Source: Candidatus Brocadiia bacterium
Lineage (GTDB): Bacteria; Planctomycetota; MHYJ01; WSZJ01
Direction of reading: 5' to 3'
NCBI GenBank assembly: GCA_013360825.1
Contig: JABWAY010000030.1
Location: 1-19,984 of the forward strand
Length of the DNA stretch: 19,984 nt
The position numbers were made by a program, and so were the translations under genes. Position 1 is the first letter of the stretch, and each line of letters opens with the position of its first letter. This document shows, piece by piece, positions 8,001 to 15,991 of the stretch. The notes beneath the pieces were generated by a model. That model worked only from the letters and a program-made list of their open reading frames with translations. It did not search any database and was not told the origin of the DNA.

Positions 8001-11000
8001 GGGTCGCGGTCCCGGAGCCTGCCTGGGCGAAGGACGTTCTCGAACTGGTGCGGACGCTGGATCGCCGTGCGGTGATTGCGGGGGCGGAGAAGGGGCTGCA
8101 TTTCAGGGTGACGTACGCGGGCCAGGACGGACGCGGGCGGGCCCGGAGCTACGGGACCCACGAGAGCTGGCTGTCGGCCGCGACGTGGCTGACCTCTTCG
8201 ACGCACCTGGCCGGGAACGACTTCGTGCTGCAGTGGCTGGCCGGTGAGGAGCGCGGGGTGCTGTCGGCGGCCTGGCTGCTCGGGCGGACGCGGGCGAAGG
8301 AGGAGGGCGATGCGGCGGGCTGGGACGCGCCGTTCGGGTGGTACTTCGGCGACGCTCTCGCGGGATATGCCGGCGCGGAGGTCACGATGGAGGCGCTCGC
8401 GGACGGGACGGTTTCGCTGACCCTGGCGTGGCCGGCGCAACCGGGGTCGAAGACCGTGGTGATCGTGGACCGTGTGAAGAAGGCGGTCCTTGAGGTCCGC
8501 GGCTTCGCCGGGAACGCGCTGACGTCCACGACGGTGTTCAGCGGGCTGGTGGAGGCCGGCGGGGCCTGGTGGCCCTCCAGGATCGTGACGACGGACAAGG
8601 ACGGGAAGGAGACGTCGACGACGCAGATTGCGGTCCGGGAACTGCCGCGCGCGGAGCTCGACGCCGCCGTTGCGAAGGAACTCGGGCGGAAGGCGGCTGC
8701 CGTGCTGCTCGGCAAAGCGCCCGACACGATCGAGAAGGCGAAACAGGCTTTCCAGGACGGGACCGCGACGCTCGAGGACGTCTGGGCCATCCTCGGGTGG
8801 CACGCCTCACGGCAGAACTGGGAGGACGCGCGGCCGGCGATGCAGTCGATCGCGGAGCGCCTGAAGGGGAAAGCCGGGCTCACGCCGATCCAGGCGGCCG
8901 TCCTGCAGGGGAGCCGGCAGAACGAAGAACTGAAGACCCTGCTCCAGGAAGCCGCGGCGACGCTGGCCTCCGCTTCCCGGGATGCCGACTACGCGGCGTG
9001 CTGGCTGCTGCTGAACTACGCCGGGTCTCTCCATCCCGGCAATGAGCGGATGGCGCTGCTCCGGGCGCTGAAGCCGGTCTGCGAGCGGCAGAAGGAGATC
9101 TTCGAGCCCCTGCTGGCCTGGGAGCGGCAGTGGGTCTCCGCGCTGCAGAACGCGGGACAGGCCGAGGCGTTCTTCGCGGCGCAGAGAGCGCTCGCGGAGG
9201 CCCATCCGTTCCACGTGGACCTGCAGATCGCGGTCGCCTCAACCCTTGCGGGCCGGGGGGAAGTCGATGCGGCCATCGCATTCCTCTCCCAGGCGGAAAC
9301 GAAGAGCGGGCCGTGGCAGGACTATGAGATCGATCAGCTCCGCTCGAACGGCGGCTGGATCCTGTTCAACTCCTACCGCCTGGACGACTACGTCTCCTGG
9401 GTGGATTCCTGGGAGCAGGCCCACCCCGGCAAGGTCGCCCAGCAGTCCTGGGACATGTACCTCTCGGCGCTCATGATGCTCGACCGGGAGCCCCGGGCGA
9501 CGAAGCTGATGGAAGAGTGGCTGACCTCCTTCCGCAAGGACACCCTCAGCCCCGGCGAGATCGCCCGCGTGCAGGCCGCGATCCGGCACGCCATGGGACA
9601 GGGTTACAACCTGTGGACCAACCGGTTTGACGAGCGGATGTCCTCCCGGCTCGCCGAAGCCGCGCTCTACTATGCCGATCACACGTCCGCGTCCTACCTG
9701 GCCGGGCAGGCGCTCCAGGGCGGGAGCTTCCTCGCGACCGACGAAGCGCGCGCCGTCCGCACGACCCTCTACGGGCGCCTCAAGACCCAGGCGGCGACGC
9801 TTCCCCCCGCGAAGATCGTCGAGTTTTTCGGGTGGCTCAAGCCCTACGGGTTCATGACGGACGAGGGGGAGGCCGGCTGGCAGGCGATCCTCGACGCCGT
9901 CTATGACCGCTGGGTCGGAGAGCAGGGCGTCGCGGAGCGTCAGAGCCTGGTCCAGGTCGTTCTCGGTTACGGCCGTGGCGAGCTGCGGCTCCGGTGCCTG
10001 CGGACGATCCTGCGGGACGCGAAGACTCCGGCCGAGATTTCCGAGGCGCGCGAGAACCTGTTCAACGCCCTGCTCGCGGAGAACTGGACGGGCGAGCTCC
10101 AGACCGAGCTGCTGGCGCTCCTGCCCACGCTGACGGCCCCGCCCGCTTCGCAGGACCCCGACGAACTTCTCCTCGCGATCCGGATCGTCGGTCTGCATCT
10201 GCTCGTGGACTGGATGACCGAGAGGCGCGCCGACGCCACGGTCGCGGCGCTGCCGGGGGTCAACGAGCTGCCCCGGCGGAAGGTCCGGGACGCCCGCCTG
10301 GCGGCGCTGAAGGACGCGCGCGGGGCGGTGGTCGTGACGATGGGCGGGCTGGAGAAGGGAGCGGACCTCGCCTCGGTGCGCGCGTGGCTGGCGATCGAGC
10401 GCGTGTACCAGCAGGTGAAGCTCGGGGGCGACCTGGCGGCGCTGGAGGCCGAGACCCGGGGGCTTCTCGCGGCGGTGACGGAATCCGCGGCAAAGAAAAA
10501 GACCGAGGACATCCCGGCCCGCGAGCGCATCCTGGCGGAACGCTGCGTCTCGACGCTTCTCTGGCTGGCGGTCAAGACCGCGGGGACGCCGGGCGCGCCG
10601 GCCGACCCGGCGGTGCTGGCAACGCTGGACGTCGCGATCGGCCGCAACGACGAGCTGATCGAGTGGCGGAGCGCGAAGTTCGACCTCCTGACCGCGCTGG
10701 ACCGCGGGGACGACCTCGAAGCGGCGCTGACGGAGTGGTACGGCGAGAAGCGCGAGTTCGCGAAACTCCGGTGGGGGAAAGACCTGGCGATGGTCGAGGC
10801 CGAGCGCGGAAAGGTGAAGGAGGCGGCGGCCATCTACGAGGAGCTCAGGACGCTCGGGGATCTCACCCCTGCGGATCTGAAGACTCTGTCGGACTGGTAC
10901 ACCGTGCTGGACGCCCGCGACAAGGCGCGCGCGTCGCGGATCCTGTCGTGGCAGGCCCGCAACGAATGGGAGATCCAGAACTGGCTGCAGTCGCAGATCT

Positions 11001-13717
11001 ACCGCTACCAGCGCTCGGGGGACGAGGTTCCCTCCGAGATGGACGAGGAGGTGCCGCTGGCATTCATCGCGCTGTTCCGCAAGGCTCAGCACCCCGCGCA
11101 CTACGTCTGGACGCTGCAGTCCTTCTACCAGGCCGCCCGTGACTTCCGCGTTCTCGAGTGCATCCCGGAAGCGGTCCTCGGCCAGTCCTCGCAGCAGATC
11201 TATCCGTTCCTGGAGGGGCTCCGGTCCCTCACGGGCTCGATCCAGGAGGAGGCGACGCTGGACCGGCTCACGAAGCACCTGGAGACGCGGCTCGCGGACT
11301 CGGACCACGACGTCAACCGGCGCGCCCTGAGGCTGCTCCAGTTCATGACGCAGCACCGCGCGGCGCAGCAGGCCCACGGCACGAGCCCTCATGCGGACGC
11401 GGCTCTGGCGGCCCTCAAGGCCGCCTTCAAGCTGGGCTGGGCCGAGGGGGAACCGGTCCTGATGGCCGGGTTCCTCGCGCATCAGGGCGGGCTGACACCC
11501 CCCGCCCTCGCGGACGAGCAGTTGCGCCAGCTCGGCGTCCTGTACGGCGGCGCCGCCGCAGGCAGCGAGCACCGCTTCGCCATCGGCGGATTCCTGGCCA
11601 CCGCCCAGTGGGCGAACGGCCGGCAGAAGGAGGCGATCGTCACCCTGGGCGGCGCGCTGGGCGAGCACCGGGCGGCGAATGCGGGCCGGCTGCCGCAGAG
11701 CGCCCATCCGATGCTGGCGGTCTGGGCGGCCTGGCACCAGTCCGTCGGGGACTTCCGGGCGGCGGAGCAGGTCTGGCTCGACGAGCTCAGAGGGCTGGAG
11801 AACGAGCAGCAGGCGCTCTGGATGCGGCAGATGCTCTTCGGCCTCTACCACGCGGCCCTGAGCCGGCGCGCGGAGGTCTCGCTCGGCCGGGGACCGGAGC
11901 TCTATGCCGCCGTCTTCCGGCGGATCGTCGCGGACATGCAGCAGCCCGCGAACGAGAACCACCTGTCCACCCTGGTCGGCACGCTGGGCAGCATCTGGCA
12001 GACCTGCCACCGCGACCTGCAGTACGCCGGGATCGGCGCGGACGTCAGCCGGTTTGCGTTTGAAATCCTGCCGCCGCTGCTGAACCGGTACAACCACCGC
12101 AACGCCCAGGGGATCATCCATACCGTCGCCGGGCGGCTGCGCGACATCGTCAGCCCGGCCGGCGCCCTCGAGTTCCTGGTGGTCCGCGCGGAAACCGAGC
12201 CCGGCTGGCTGCGCCTGCAGCACCAGGGATTCTGGAGCCACCACGGGCACCTCGCCGCGCAGTACCGGTCCGAGGCCGGAAGCCTCTCCCCGGAGCTCTC
12301 CGCCCGACTCCTCGCGATCGTGCTGCGGGAGCTGCGCGAGGACCTGCGCTCAATGGCCGGCCGGAACCGGAGCATGTACTCCGTCCAGTCCTCCTATTTC
12401 TGGACGGAGAAACACGCGGACTTCTCCCGGACCGCGCATGAGGTCCTCGCAGCCTACGAGCGCTCCGAGGCCCGGGTCCTCCACATCGCGGAGTACCTCT
12501 ACCACGACCTCCGGCAGCCGGCGGACGCCATCAACGCGCTCCTCGCCGCCCATCGCCGGCAGATCCTCGGACTCGGCGGCCGGCTGCGGCTGTGCACGTT
12601 CCTCCACGAGCAGGGCCGGCATGCCGAGTCGATCCCGATCCTTGTCCCGATGATCGACCAGGCCCCGGACGAGCTGACCTGCCGGGTCCTCCTGATGCAG
12701 GCATATTTCAGGACGGAGAATCCGGCTCAGCTCCTCGAGACCCTGAAACAGGCCGATGCTCACTTCCACAGGGACGGCCGCTGGACCGAGACCGCGATAG
12801 CCATCCTCGGACATGCCTGCCTCGAAACCCGGCTGTTCCGGCAGTGCGTCGGATACTACGACGAGGCGATCGCCCTGCATGTCAAGACCGCGCCGGGTCG
12901 CGGGATCGGGGACGGAACGCTGAGCCAGTACTACCGCAGCGTCGCGGGGGCCTGGAGCGGACTCGGGGAGACGGACAAAGCGGTGGACGCCGCGGCCGGA
13001 GCGATCCTGAGCTGGGGGAGGAACATCGACGGCCGGCAGCAGGAGCTGAACCAGCTGGTCCAGGTCCTGCGCGAGGCAAAGGACCTGGACGCGTACGTGA
13101 TCCGGCTCGACGCCACGATCCGGGAAACGGGACTCGAGAACCCGATCGTCCGGAAGGCGCTCGGGCAGGTCTACTTCGAAAAGGCGCAGTACGAGCTGGC
13201 CGCCACGCAGCTCCGCCAGGCCGTCGACGTGCAGCCGAACGACCTCCAGACGCACCGTCTGCTCATCGACGCGTGGGACCGGATGGGCGCCCCCGAGCGC
13301 GCCACGGCCCAGCTGCTCGAGTCCGCGAAACTCACGGGCCACAGCGTCGAACTCTACACCGACCTCGGCAAACGCTGGACGCAGATGAACCAGGCCGGAG
13401 ACGCGGAACGGGCCTTCACGACCCTGGTCGAAATGATGCCCCAGGAGTCGGAATCCCACCAGGCCCTCGCCGGGATCCGGCGCGGACAGAGCCGGTGGGC
13501 CGACGAAGCGCTCCACTGGCGTCATGTCATCCGCATCCGGTCGCGCGAGCCGGGAGGGTATCTCGGGCTGGCGCAGGCGCTGATCTCCGCGGGGGAGCGG
13601 GCCGAAGCGCGCGAAATCCTCGAGAAGCTCGTCGCCACGGACTGGCCGGACCGGTTCCAGAGCGAACGCAACCGGGGGAGGGAGATGCTGCGTCAGCTGG
13701 AGGCGGAGCGGAAGTAG
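5090..13717 (+). CDS. Giant exported FecR-like/VIT/vWA/TPR protein, 2875 aa
   Basis: One uninterrupted frame of 2876 codons. Residues about 22-44 are a hydrophobic export signal or anchor. Residues about 62-150 look like a FecR-type beta domain (GDWVKTGVRGANALQLRM). A VIT domain follows at about 210-327, ending with RDPGLLEW and KARVYPIGAEKRI. Then comes a vWA domain at about 445-620 with the metal-site motif DTSGSM (453-458). ALSEDYQIITPYTSFLVLE (about 725-745) is the usual close of VIT-vWA proteins. An acidic, low-complexity linker occupies about 829-900. A beta-rich segment (about 1000-1200, with WWPSRIVTTDKDGKE) may be LolA/RseB-like; this is only a guess. The remaining 1,600 or so residues are mostly helical; clear TPRs occur near 2683-2870. 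The start is uncertain: GTG 5090, or TTG 5123 preceded by AAGG and giving a tighter signal peptide. VIT-vWA proteins usually bind partners at the envelope; the function here is unknown. Confidence 0.85.
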   Translation: MTSPPSLSRCPLTLNAPRKLGRAPFVGALCLAVLSLVASFSLHAPGEPGDDLEPLSADSSLGKVVDREGNALLKPVQGDRWAVADENMLLMAGDWVKTGVRGANALQLRMRNGVVYTMGPDTLVELPDEATLSVTRGEVEVAAPEGVAVSVRGSGGAALAATGKKVVRARDGRLAFLDTEPKWLTGYRNNASTEALGSLLANVDGRNVPLTMGYHKVIVDIRDQIARTDIEESFINHTSSVLEGIFYFPLPQDASISGFGMWIGNEYVHGEIVEKERAREIYETILREKRDPGLLEWTGGNIFKARVYPIGAEKRIRITYTQVLPKVGGICRYTYALQSEMLRQHPLAQLKIQVNVHSQESLRSVESPSHACRIRRTEHSASVEHDDEECTPTRDFELRIGTAPSDSPITMIPHRRGDDGYFMLMLNSPSAGDPESRPVLKDGKPLNLLIVADTSGSMMGPQRDTQLAFLEALLGSLGEKDRFNLVTSDVETRWAFGEFAGNTEASRAAAMAFVEKRLPLGWSDLDRTFGEVMRRLPAGAQVVFVGDGLPTSGDADPVAFSRRLQTLYGGTGTFHAVAPGSSYESVVLRAMASLGGGSVREIGGGTDPAQAAFQLLREITTPAVRNLKVRFSGVAAAAVYPDPLPNLPAGSQQIVIGRYNPAGGAATGSVTISGTVDGKPVEYSGEVSLPASEAGNAFIPRLWARHHLDHLLAQGSSPQVRERIIALSEDYQIITPYTSFLVLESDADRERFQVKKTFRMRDGEEFFAEGRENANFELTRKQMLVAKTWRKRIRDSVLTRLGTMSRERTRWMLGEPQSEWAQLAGLRDDLGVEEKYKEAGASSERQLANEDSAVDGEDKDGPAARDNDLAGEESWDDREEAPAEPAAASPAPETAKAKRAQGFRGDFARKGVPRPSTLRERMAGLKSMTGKAGYSGGLVSGEFDELLRRGGRPGGPYDFLNALFPALPAPRVAVPEPAWAKDVLELVRTLDRRAVIAGAEKGLHFRVTYAGQDGRGRARSYGTHESWLSAATWLTSSTHLAGNDFVLQWLAGEERGVLSAAWLLGRTRAKEEGDAAGWDAPFGWYFGDALAGYAGAEVTMEALADGTVSLTLAWPAQPGSKTVVIVDRVKKAVLEVRGFAGNALTSTTVFSGLVEAGGAWWPSRIVTTDKDGKETSTTQIAVRELPRAELDAAVAKELGRKAAAVLLGKAPDTIEKAKQAFQDGTATLEDVWAILGWHASRQNWEDARPAMQSIAERLKGKAGLTPIQAAVLQGSRQNEELKTLLQEAAATLASASRDADYAACWLLLNYAGSLHPGNERMALLRALKPVCERQKEIFEPLLAWERQWVSALQNAGQAEAFFAAQRALAEAHPFHVDLQIAVASTLAGRGEVDAAIAFLSQAETKSGPWQDYEIDQLRSNGGWILFNSYRLDDYVSWVDSWEQAHPGKVAQQSWDMYLSALMMLDREPRATKLMEEWLTSFRKDTLSPGEIARVQAAIRHAMGQGYNLWTNRFDERMSSRLAEAALYYADHTSASYLAGQALQGGSFLATDEARAVRTTLYGRLKTQAATLPPAKIVEFFGWLKPYGFMTDEGEAGWQAILDAVYDRWVGEQGVAERQSLVQVVLGYGRGELRLRCLRTILRDAKTPAEISEARENLFNALLAENWTGELQTELLALLPTLTAPPASQDPDELLLAIRIVGLHLLVDWMTERRADATVAALPGVNELPRRKVRDARLAALKDARGAVVVTMGGLEKGADLASVRAWLAIERVYQQVKLGGDLAALEAETRGLLAAVTESAAKKKTEDIPARERILAERCVSTLLWLAVKTAGTPGAPADPAVLATLDVAIGRNDELIEWRSAKFDLLTALDRGDDLEAALTEWYGEKREFAKLRWGKDLAMVEAERGKVKEAAAIYEELRTLGDLTPADLKTLSDWYTVLDARDKARASRILSWQARNEWEIQNWLQSQIYRYQRSGDEVPSEMDEEVPLAFIALFRKAQHPAHYVWTLQSFYQAARDFRVLECIPEAVLGQSSQQIYPFLEGLRSLTGSIQEEATLDRLTKHLETRLADSDHDVNRRALRLLQFMTQHRAAQQAHGTSPHADAALAALKAAFKLGWAEGEPVLMAGFLAHQGGLTPPALADEQLRQLGVLYGGAAAGSEHRFAIGGFLATAQWANGRQKEAIVTLGGALGEHRAANAGRLPQSAHPMLAVWAAWHQSVGDFRAAEQVWLDELRGLENEQQALWMRQMLFGLYHAALSRRAEVSLGRGPELYAAVFRRIVADMQQPANENHLSTLVGTLGSIWQTCHRDLQYAGIGADVSRFAFEILPPLLNRYNHRNAQGIIHTVAGRLRDIVSPAGALEFLVVRAETEPGWLRLQHQGFWSHHGHLAAQYRSEAGSLSPELSARLLAIVLRELREDLRSMAGRNRSMYSVQSSYFWTEKHADFSRTAHEVLAAYERSEARVLHIAEYLYHDLRQPADAINALLAAHRRQILGLGGRLRLCTFLHEQGRHAESIPILVPMIDQAPDELTCRVLLMQAYFRTENPAQLLETLKQADAHFHRDGRWTETAIAILGHACLETRLFRQCVGYYDEAIALHVKTAPGRGIGDGTLSQYYRSVAGAWSGLGETDKAVDAAAGAILSWGRNIDGRQQELNQLVQVLREAKDLDAYVIRLDATIRETGLENPIVRKALGQVYFEKAQYELAATQLRQAVDVQPNDLQTHRLLIDAWDRMGAPERATAQLLESAKLTGHSVELYTDLGKRWTQMNQAGDAERAFTTLVEMMPQESESHQALAGIRRGQSRWADEALHWRHVIRIRSREPGGYLGLAQALISAGERAEAREILEKLVATDWPDRFQSERNRGREMLRQLEAERK

Positions 13718-13724
13718 AACGGGG

Positions 13725-13904
13725 TCAGTCCCCTGCCCCCCCGTCGAACGGCACCACTCCCGCCTCGCGGGTGGCGGCCCGCATCGCCGGAAGGACCCGC
13801 TGGAGTTCGCGGGCGTACCCCGGGGTCTTGAGAATCTCCGCTCCGCGTCTCCAGACCGCGGGGACCGCTTCCCTTCCGCCGGTCGATACACGCACAGGCC
13901 GCAT
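13725..13904 (-). CDS. Possible small protein of unknown function
   Basis: A 59-codon frame lies convergent to the giant gene, with the stop codons 7 nt apart. The product starts MRPVRVSTGGREAVPAV and contains WRRGAEILKTPGYARELQ and VLPAMRAATREAGVVPFDG, an amphipathic helical composition with normal codon bias. The frame stays open a further 18 codons upstream, to a TAG at 13961-13959. A purine-rich GGGAG lies only 2 nt before the ATG, too close for a good ribosome site, so the start is unsure. I recognise no family. It could equally be the 3' remnant of a larger decayed gene. Confidence 0.35.
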   Translation of the reverse strand: MRPVRVSTGGREAVPAVWRRGAEILKTPGYARELQRVLPAMRAATREAGVVPFDGGAGD

Positions 13905-13959
13905 CGCTCCCGCCGTCCGGCGCCTCCATTTTCGTCTGTTCCACTCCCGCGCCCCCGGC

Positions 13960-13965
13960 TACCCT
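13960..13965 (+). promoter_or_regulatory. TACCCT, possible -10 before the orphan signal-peptide ORF
   Basis: TACCCT fits the TAnnnT pattern and lies 27 nt before the ATG at 13993. A weak GAGG (13980-13983) is placed 9 nt from that ATG. It could serve the orphan ORF, the sulfotransferase gene, or both. Confidence 0.3.
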
Positions 13966-13992
13966 GCCCGTGTCCCGTCGAGGCCGACCGCA

Positions 13993-14064
13993 ATGCGCCG
14001 CATCCTGCTCACGATCGCCTCTCTCGCCGCCGCTTCCACATGTCTCCCGACGGAAGGGATCTGA
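13993..14064 (+). pseudogene. Orphan signal-peptide ORF (23 codons), probable gene remnant
   Basis: ATG at 13993 opens MRRILLTIASLAAASTC, a textbook export signal with a positively charged start, a hydrophobic core and a small-residue/Cys end. It then stops at TGA after only 23 residues. It overlaps the start of the sulfotransferase gene in a different frame. I read it as the 5' end of a lost secreted or lipoprotein gene, left with its promoter. An alternative is a leader peptide that couples translation to the sulfotransferase. Confidence 0.4.
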
Positions 14065-15143
14065 GCCGCGCCGCCGAAGAGCCGCCCCAGGTCCGGGCGC
14101 ACCCGCGGCCCGAGGCTGCAGGGTGGCGATCGACCCTGGCGTACCGCGCCGCCAGGAGCCTCTACCGGTGCTGGAAAGCCTACAAGCCGGTCATCGACCT
14201 CTCGGGAGGCGTTCGAGGGACGGTCTTCCTGACGGGGACTGCGCGAAGCGGAACGACGTGGGCGGGAAGCGTCATCGCGGCCATGCTGGGTGCGCGAAGC
14301 CTGTTCGAGCCCATGCTCCTGGACCGGAGCAAGACGTTCGCCCTTCTGCGGAGCCGCCATCTCAATGAGCCTGAGCTGCTCCGGAACTTCCAGCTCTATG
14401 TGCGGCCGGGGGAAGGACGTGGATCCGGGCATTTCACGGCCGTCGATCGGATCCTCCGCGGCAGGGTCTCCGGGGCGTGGTGCCACGGCGGCACCCGGGC
14501 GGGGGTTTATTCCAGCCGGGTGATCAAGGAGATCCGTGCCAATCTGATGCTGGGGTGGCTGGCGGCGACCTGGCCGGAACTCCGGATCATCTGGCTCGTT
14601 AGGGACCCGATCGCGGTCATTGAGTCCCAGATCGCGGCCGTGAAGGCCGGGGCCGGGTTCGCCTGGTCGCCGGAGTGCGTGCTCGATCAGGAGCATGTCC
14701 TTTCCGACTGGCTTGCACCCCACGCCGGGGCCCTGGGACGGGCGCGCGAGCCGTGGGAGAGGTTTGCCCACAAGTGGTGCGTGGAAACGCTGATTCCCCT
14801 CCGCCAGGAGGTCGTGAAACACCCGAACGTGCTCATGGTCCGGTACGAGGACCTGAAGACCGGGTGGGCCGCATGGGAGCCCGTCATGCGGCACGTGAAC
14901 TCCGGGCCGTGGAACCGGGAGGCCTTCGACGTCGTGTTCTCCGAGCCGTCGCGGACGACGAGCCGGGCGGCCAGGGAGCCTGGCTTCGACAGATCGTCCA
15001 CCCGGCTTCCCGCGGAGGCGCAGGATGCCGTTCGTCGATGCGTGGAGTCCTACGATCTGGCGTCCTTTCTTGCCGCGACCGGGCCGGAGTCCGGGACGAC
15101 GCCGGACCGGGACGTCCCGGGTCCGACGGTCGGCACCCCCTGA
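14040..15143 (+). CDS. Sulfotransferase family protein
   Basis: A 367-residue cytoplasmic-type sulfotransferase, which would transfer sulfate from PAPS to a hydroxyl or amine of an acceptor such as a carbohydrate or lipid. The 5'-phosphosulfate-binding loop is FLTGTARSGTTWAGS (about 63-77). The 3'-phosphate motif is LRIIWLVRDPIAVIESQIA (about 181-199), with Arg188-Asp189. VLMVRYEDLKTGW (264-276) is the conserved strand that follows in the family. The ATG at 14040 is the first start in frame, but no Shine-Dalgarno precedes it, and about 45 residues come before the catalytic core, so the true start could be later. Codon use seems slightly more A/T-tolerant than in its neighbours (for example around 14500-14530). 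Together with the remnant ORF at its 5' end, this hints at acquisition by transfer. The acceptor is unknown. Confidence 0.85.
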   Translation: MSPDGRDLSRAAEEPPQVRAHPRPEAAGWRSTLAYRAARSLYRCWKAYKPVIDLSGGVRGTVFLTGTARSGTTWAGSVIAAMLGARSLFEPMLLDRSKTFALLRSRHLNEPELLRNFQLYVRPGEGRGSGHFTAVDRILRGRVSGAWCHGGTRAGVYSSRVIKEIRANLMLGWLAATWPELRIIWLVRDPIAVIESQIAAVKAGAGFAWSPECVLDQEHVLSDWLAPHAGALGRAREPWERFAHKWCVETLIPLRQEVVKHPNVLMVRYEDLKTGWAAWEPVMRHVNSGPWNREAFDVVFSEPSRTTSRAAREPGFDRSSTRLPAEAQDAVRRCVESYDLASFLAATGPESGTTPDRDVPGPTVGTP

Positions 15144-15177
15144 TGCCCCTTCGACATCCGTCAGGGCAGACGGGCCG

Positions 15178-15196
15178 GTGCCCGCTGAGCGGGCAC
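15178..15196 (+). terminator. Perfect 8-bp hairpin after the sulfotransferase gene
   Basis: GTGCCCGC (15178-15185) and GCGGGCAC (15189-15196) form a perfect stem with loop TGA. It lies 35 nt after the sulfotransferase stop. The nearest T run, CTTTTC, is about 12 nt further on, so termination is plausible but not classical. Confidence 0.5.
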
Positions 15197-15212
15197 GCCA
15201 TCGACGCTTTTC

Positions 15213-15225
15213 GGGAAGACTTCCC
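15213..15225. promoter_or_regulatory. Palindrome, possible operator upstream of the HEAT-type gene
   Basis: GGGAAG A CTTCCC is a perfect 6-bp inverted repeat with a one-base centre, about 50 nt before the ATG at 15277. One-base spacing makes it a poor RNA hairpin but a reasonable site for a dimeric DNA-binding protein. I see only this copy in full. Confidence 0.25.
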
Positions 15226-15276
15226 CGTTCCGGTTCGTAGTGAATGCACGAGGGGGAGCACGAGAGGAGGTTCGCC

Positions 15277-15972
15277 ATGACGTTCCGCGCACTGGCCGCA
15301 CTGGCGGTTGCCACATCGATCGCCGTCGCCGGGGATCCCGCCGCCGAGAGCGCGAAAGCCAGGGGTTCGGAACTCAGGAGCGCCCTGAAGTCCGGCACCG
15401 CCGAGGAGAAGAGGTCCGCGATCTCCGCCTGTGGCGCGGTGGCCCACGCCCTCTCTGCCGCGGCACTGGGCCCGGTCCTCAGCGACCCTTCCGACGACCT
15501 GCGGATCGCCGCCGCGGAAGCGCTGGGGACCATGAAAGGTCTCCCGGAGGCGGCGCGGGCTCTCGGCGCGGGCGTGAACGTGAATGCACGGAAGCCCGAG
15601 ATCCTGAAGGCGGTCTTCAAGGCGATGGGGCAGGTCAATCACCCGGACGCGGTGGCGGCTCTGAAGGAGTTCCTGGGCAGGCGGATTCCGATGAAGGACG
15701 ACCGGGAATCCGACCTTGTTGTCGCCGGGATTGAAGCCCTGTCACAGATCCGGTGGAAGGCCGCCGTCGAGGTCATGGTCGACGTGACGGAACGCCAGGT
15801 CGGGATCGGCACCGGCTGTTCGGAGGGGCATCACGGCCCGGTCTTCTCGGCGCTCAAGCGGGGACTGAGGGAATTCTCCGGGCGCGAGTTCAACATGCCC
15901 GGCGAGCCGAAAGCGTGGTGGAAGAAGGCCGGGAAGGACCTGAACGACGACCTGACGCCGAGAAAAAAGTAG
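15277..15972 (+). CDS. Secreted HEAT-repeat-type protein
   Basis: A 231-residue exported protein. I chose ATG 15277, not the in-frame upstream start at 15244, because GAGAGGAGG (15262-15270) lies 6 nt before it and because it opens a signal peptide (MTFRALAALAVATSIAVAG). The mature part has HEAT/PBS-lyase-like helical pairs: DDLRIAAAEALGTMKG (about 76-91), KPEILKAVFKAMGQVNHPDAVAALKEF (about 109-135) and SDLVVAGIEALSQIRWKAAVEVM (about 147-169). The C-terminal 55 residues contain GTGCSEGHHGP and a WW pair (KAWWKKAGKDL), an ending seen in HEAT proteins of planctomycete type. HEAT proteins serve as binding scaffolds; no catalytic motif is visible. It appears to be transcribed alone, between two hairpins. 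Confidence 0.8.
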   Translation: MTFRALAALAVATSIAVAGDPAAESAKARGSELRSALKSGTAEEKRSAISACGAVAHALSAAALGPVLSDPSDDLRIAAAEALGTMKGLPEAARALGAGVNVNARKPEILKAVFKAMGQVNHPDAVAALKEFLGRRIPMKDDRESDLVVAGIEALSQIRWKAAVEVMVDVTERQVGIGTGCSEGHHGPVFSALKRGLREFSGREFNMPGEPKAWWKKAGKDLNDDLTPRKK

Positions 15973-15991
15973 CGGGTCGACCGTCGAGTTC

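Noticed and set aside
9239..12250. A 1003-codon open frame on the minus strand inside the giant gene
   Set aside because: It lies antisense to a frame with clear protein character throughout. Its product is Arg/Gly/Pro/Leu-rich with no domain, as expected from the G/C third-position bias. The long minus-strand frames at 6194-8803 and 12350-13993 are rejected for the same reason.
13693..13944. An 83-codon minus-strand frame after the giant gene
   Set aside because: Its composition is Gly/Arg/Ser-rich without protein-like periodicity, and it runs into the giant gene's 3' end. The alternative frame at 13725-13904 is more convincing.
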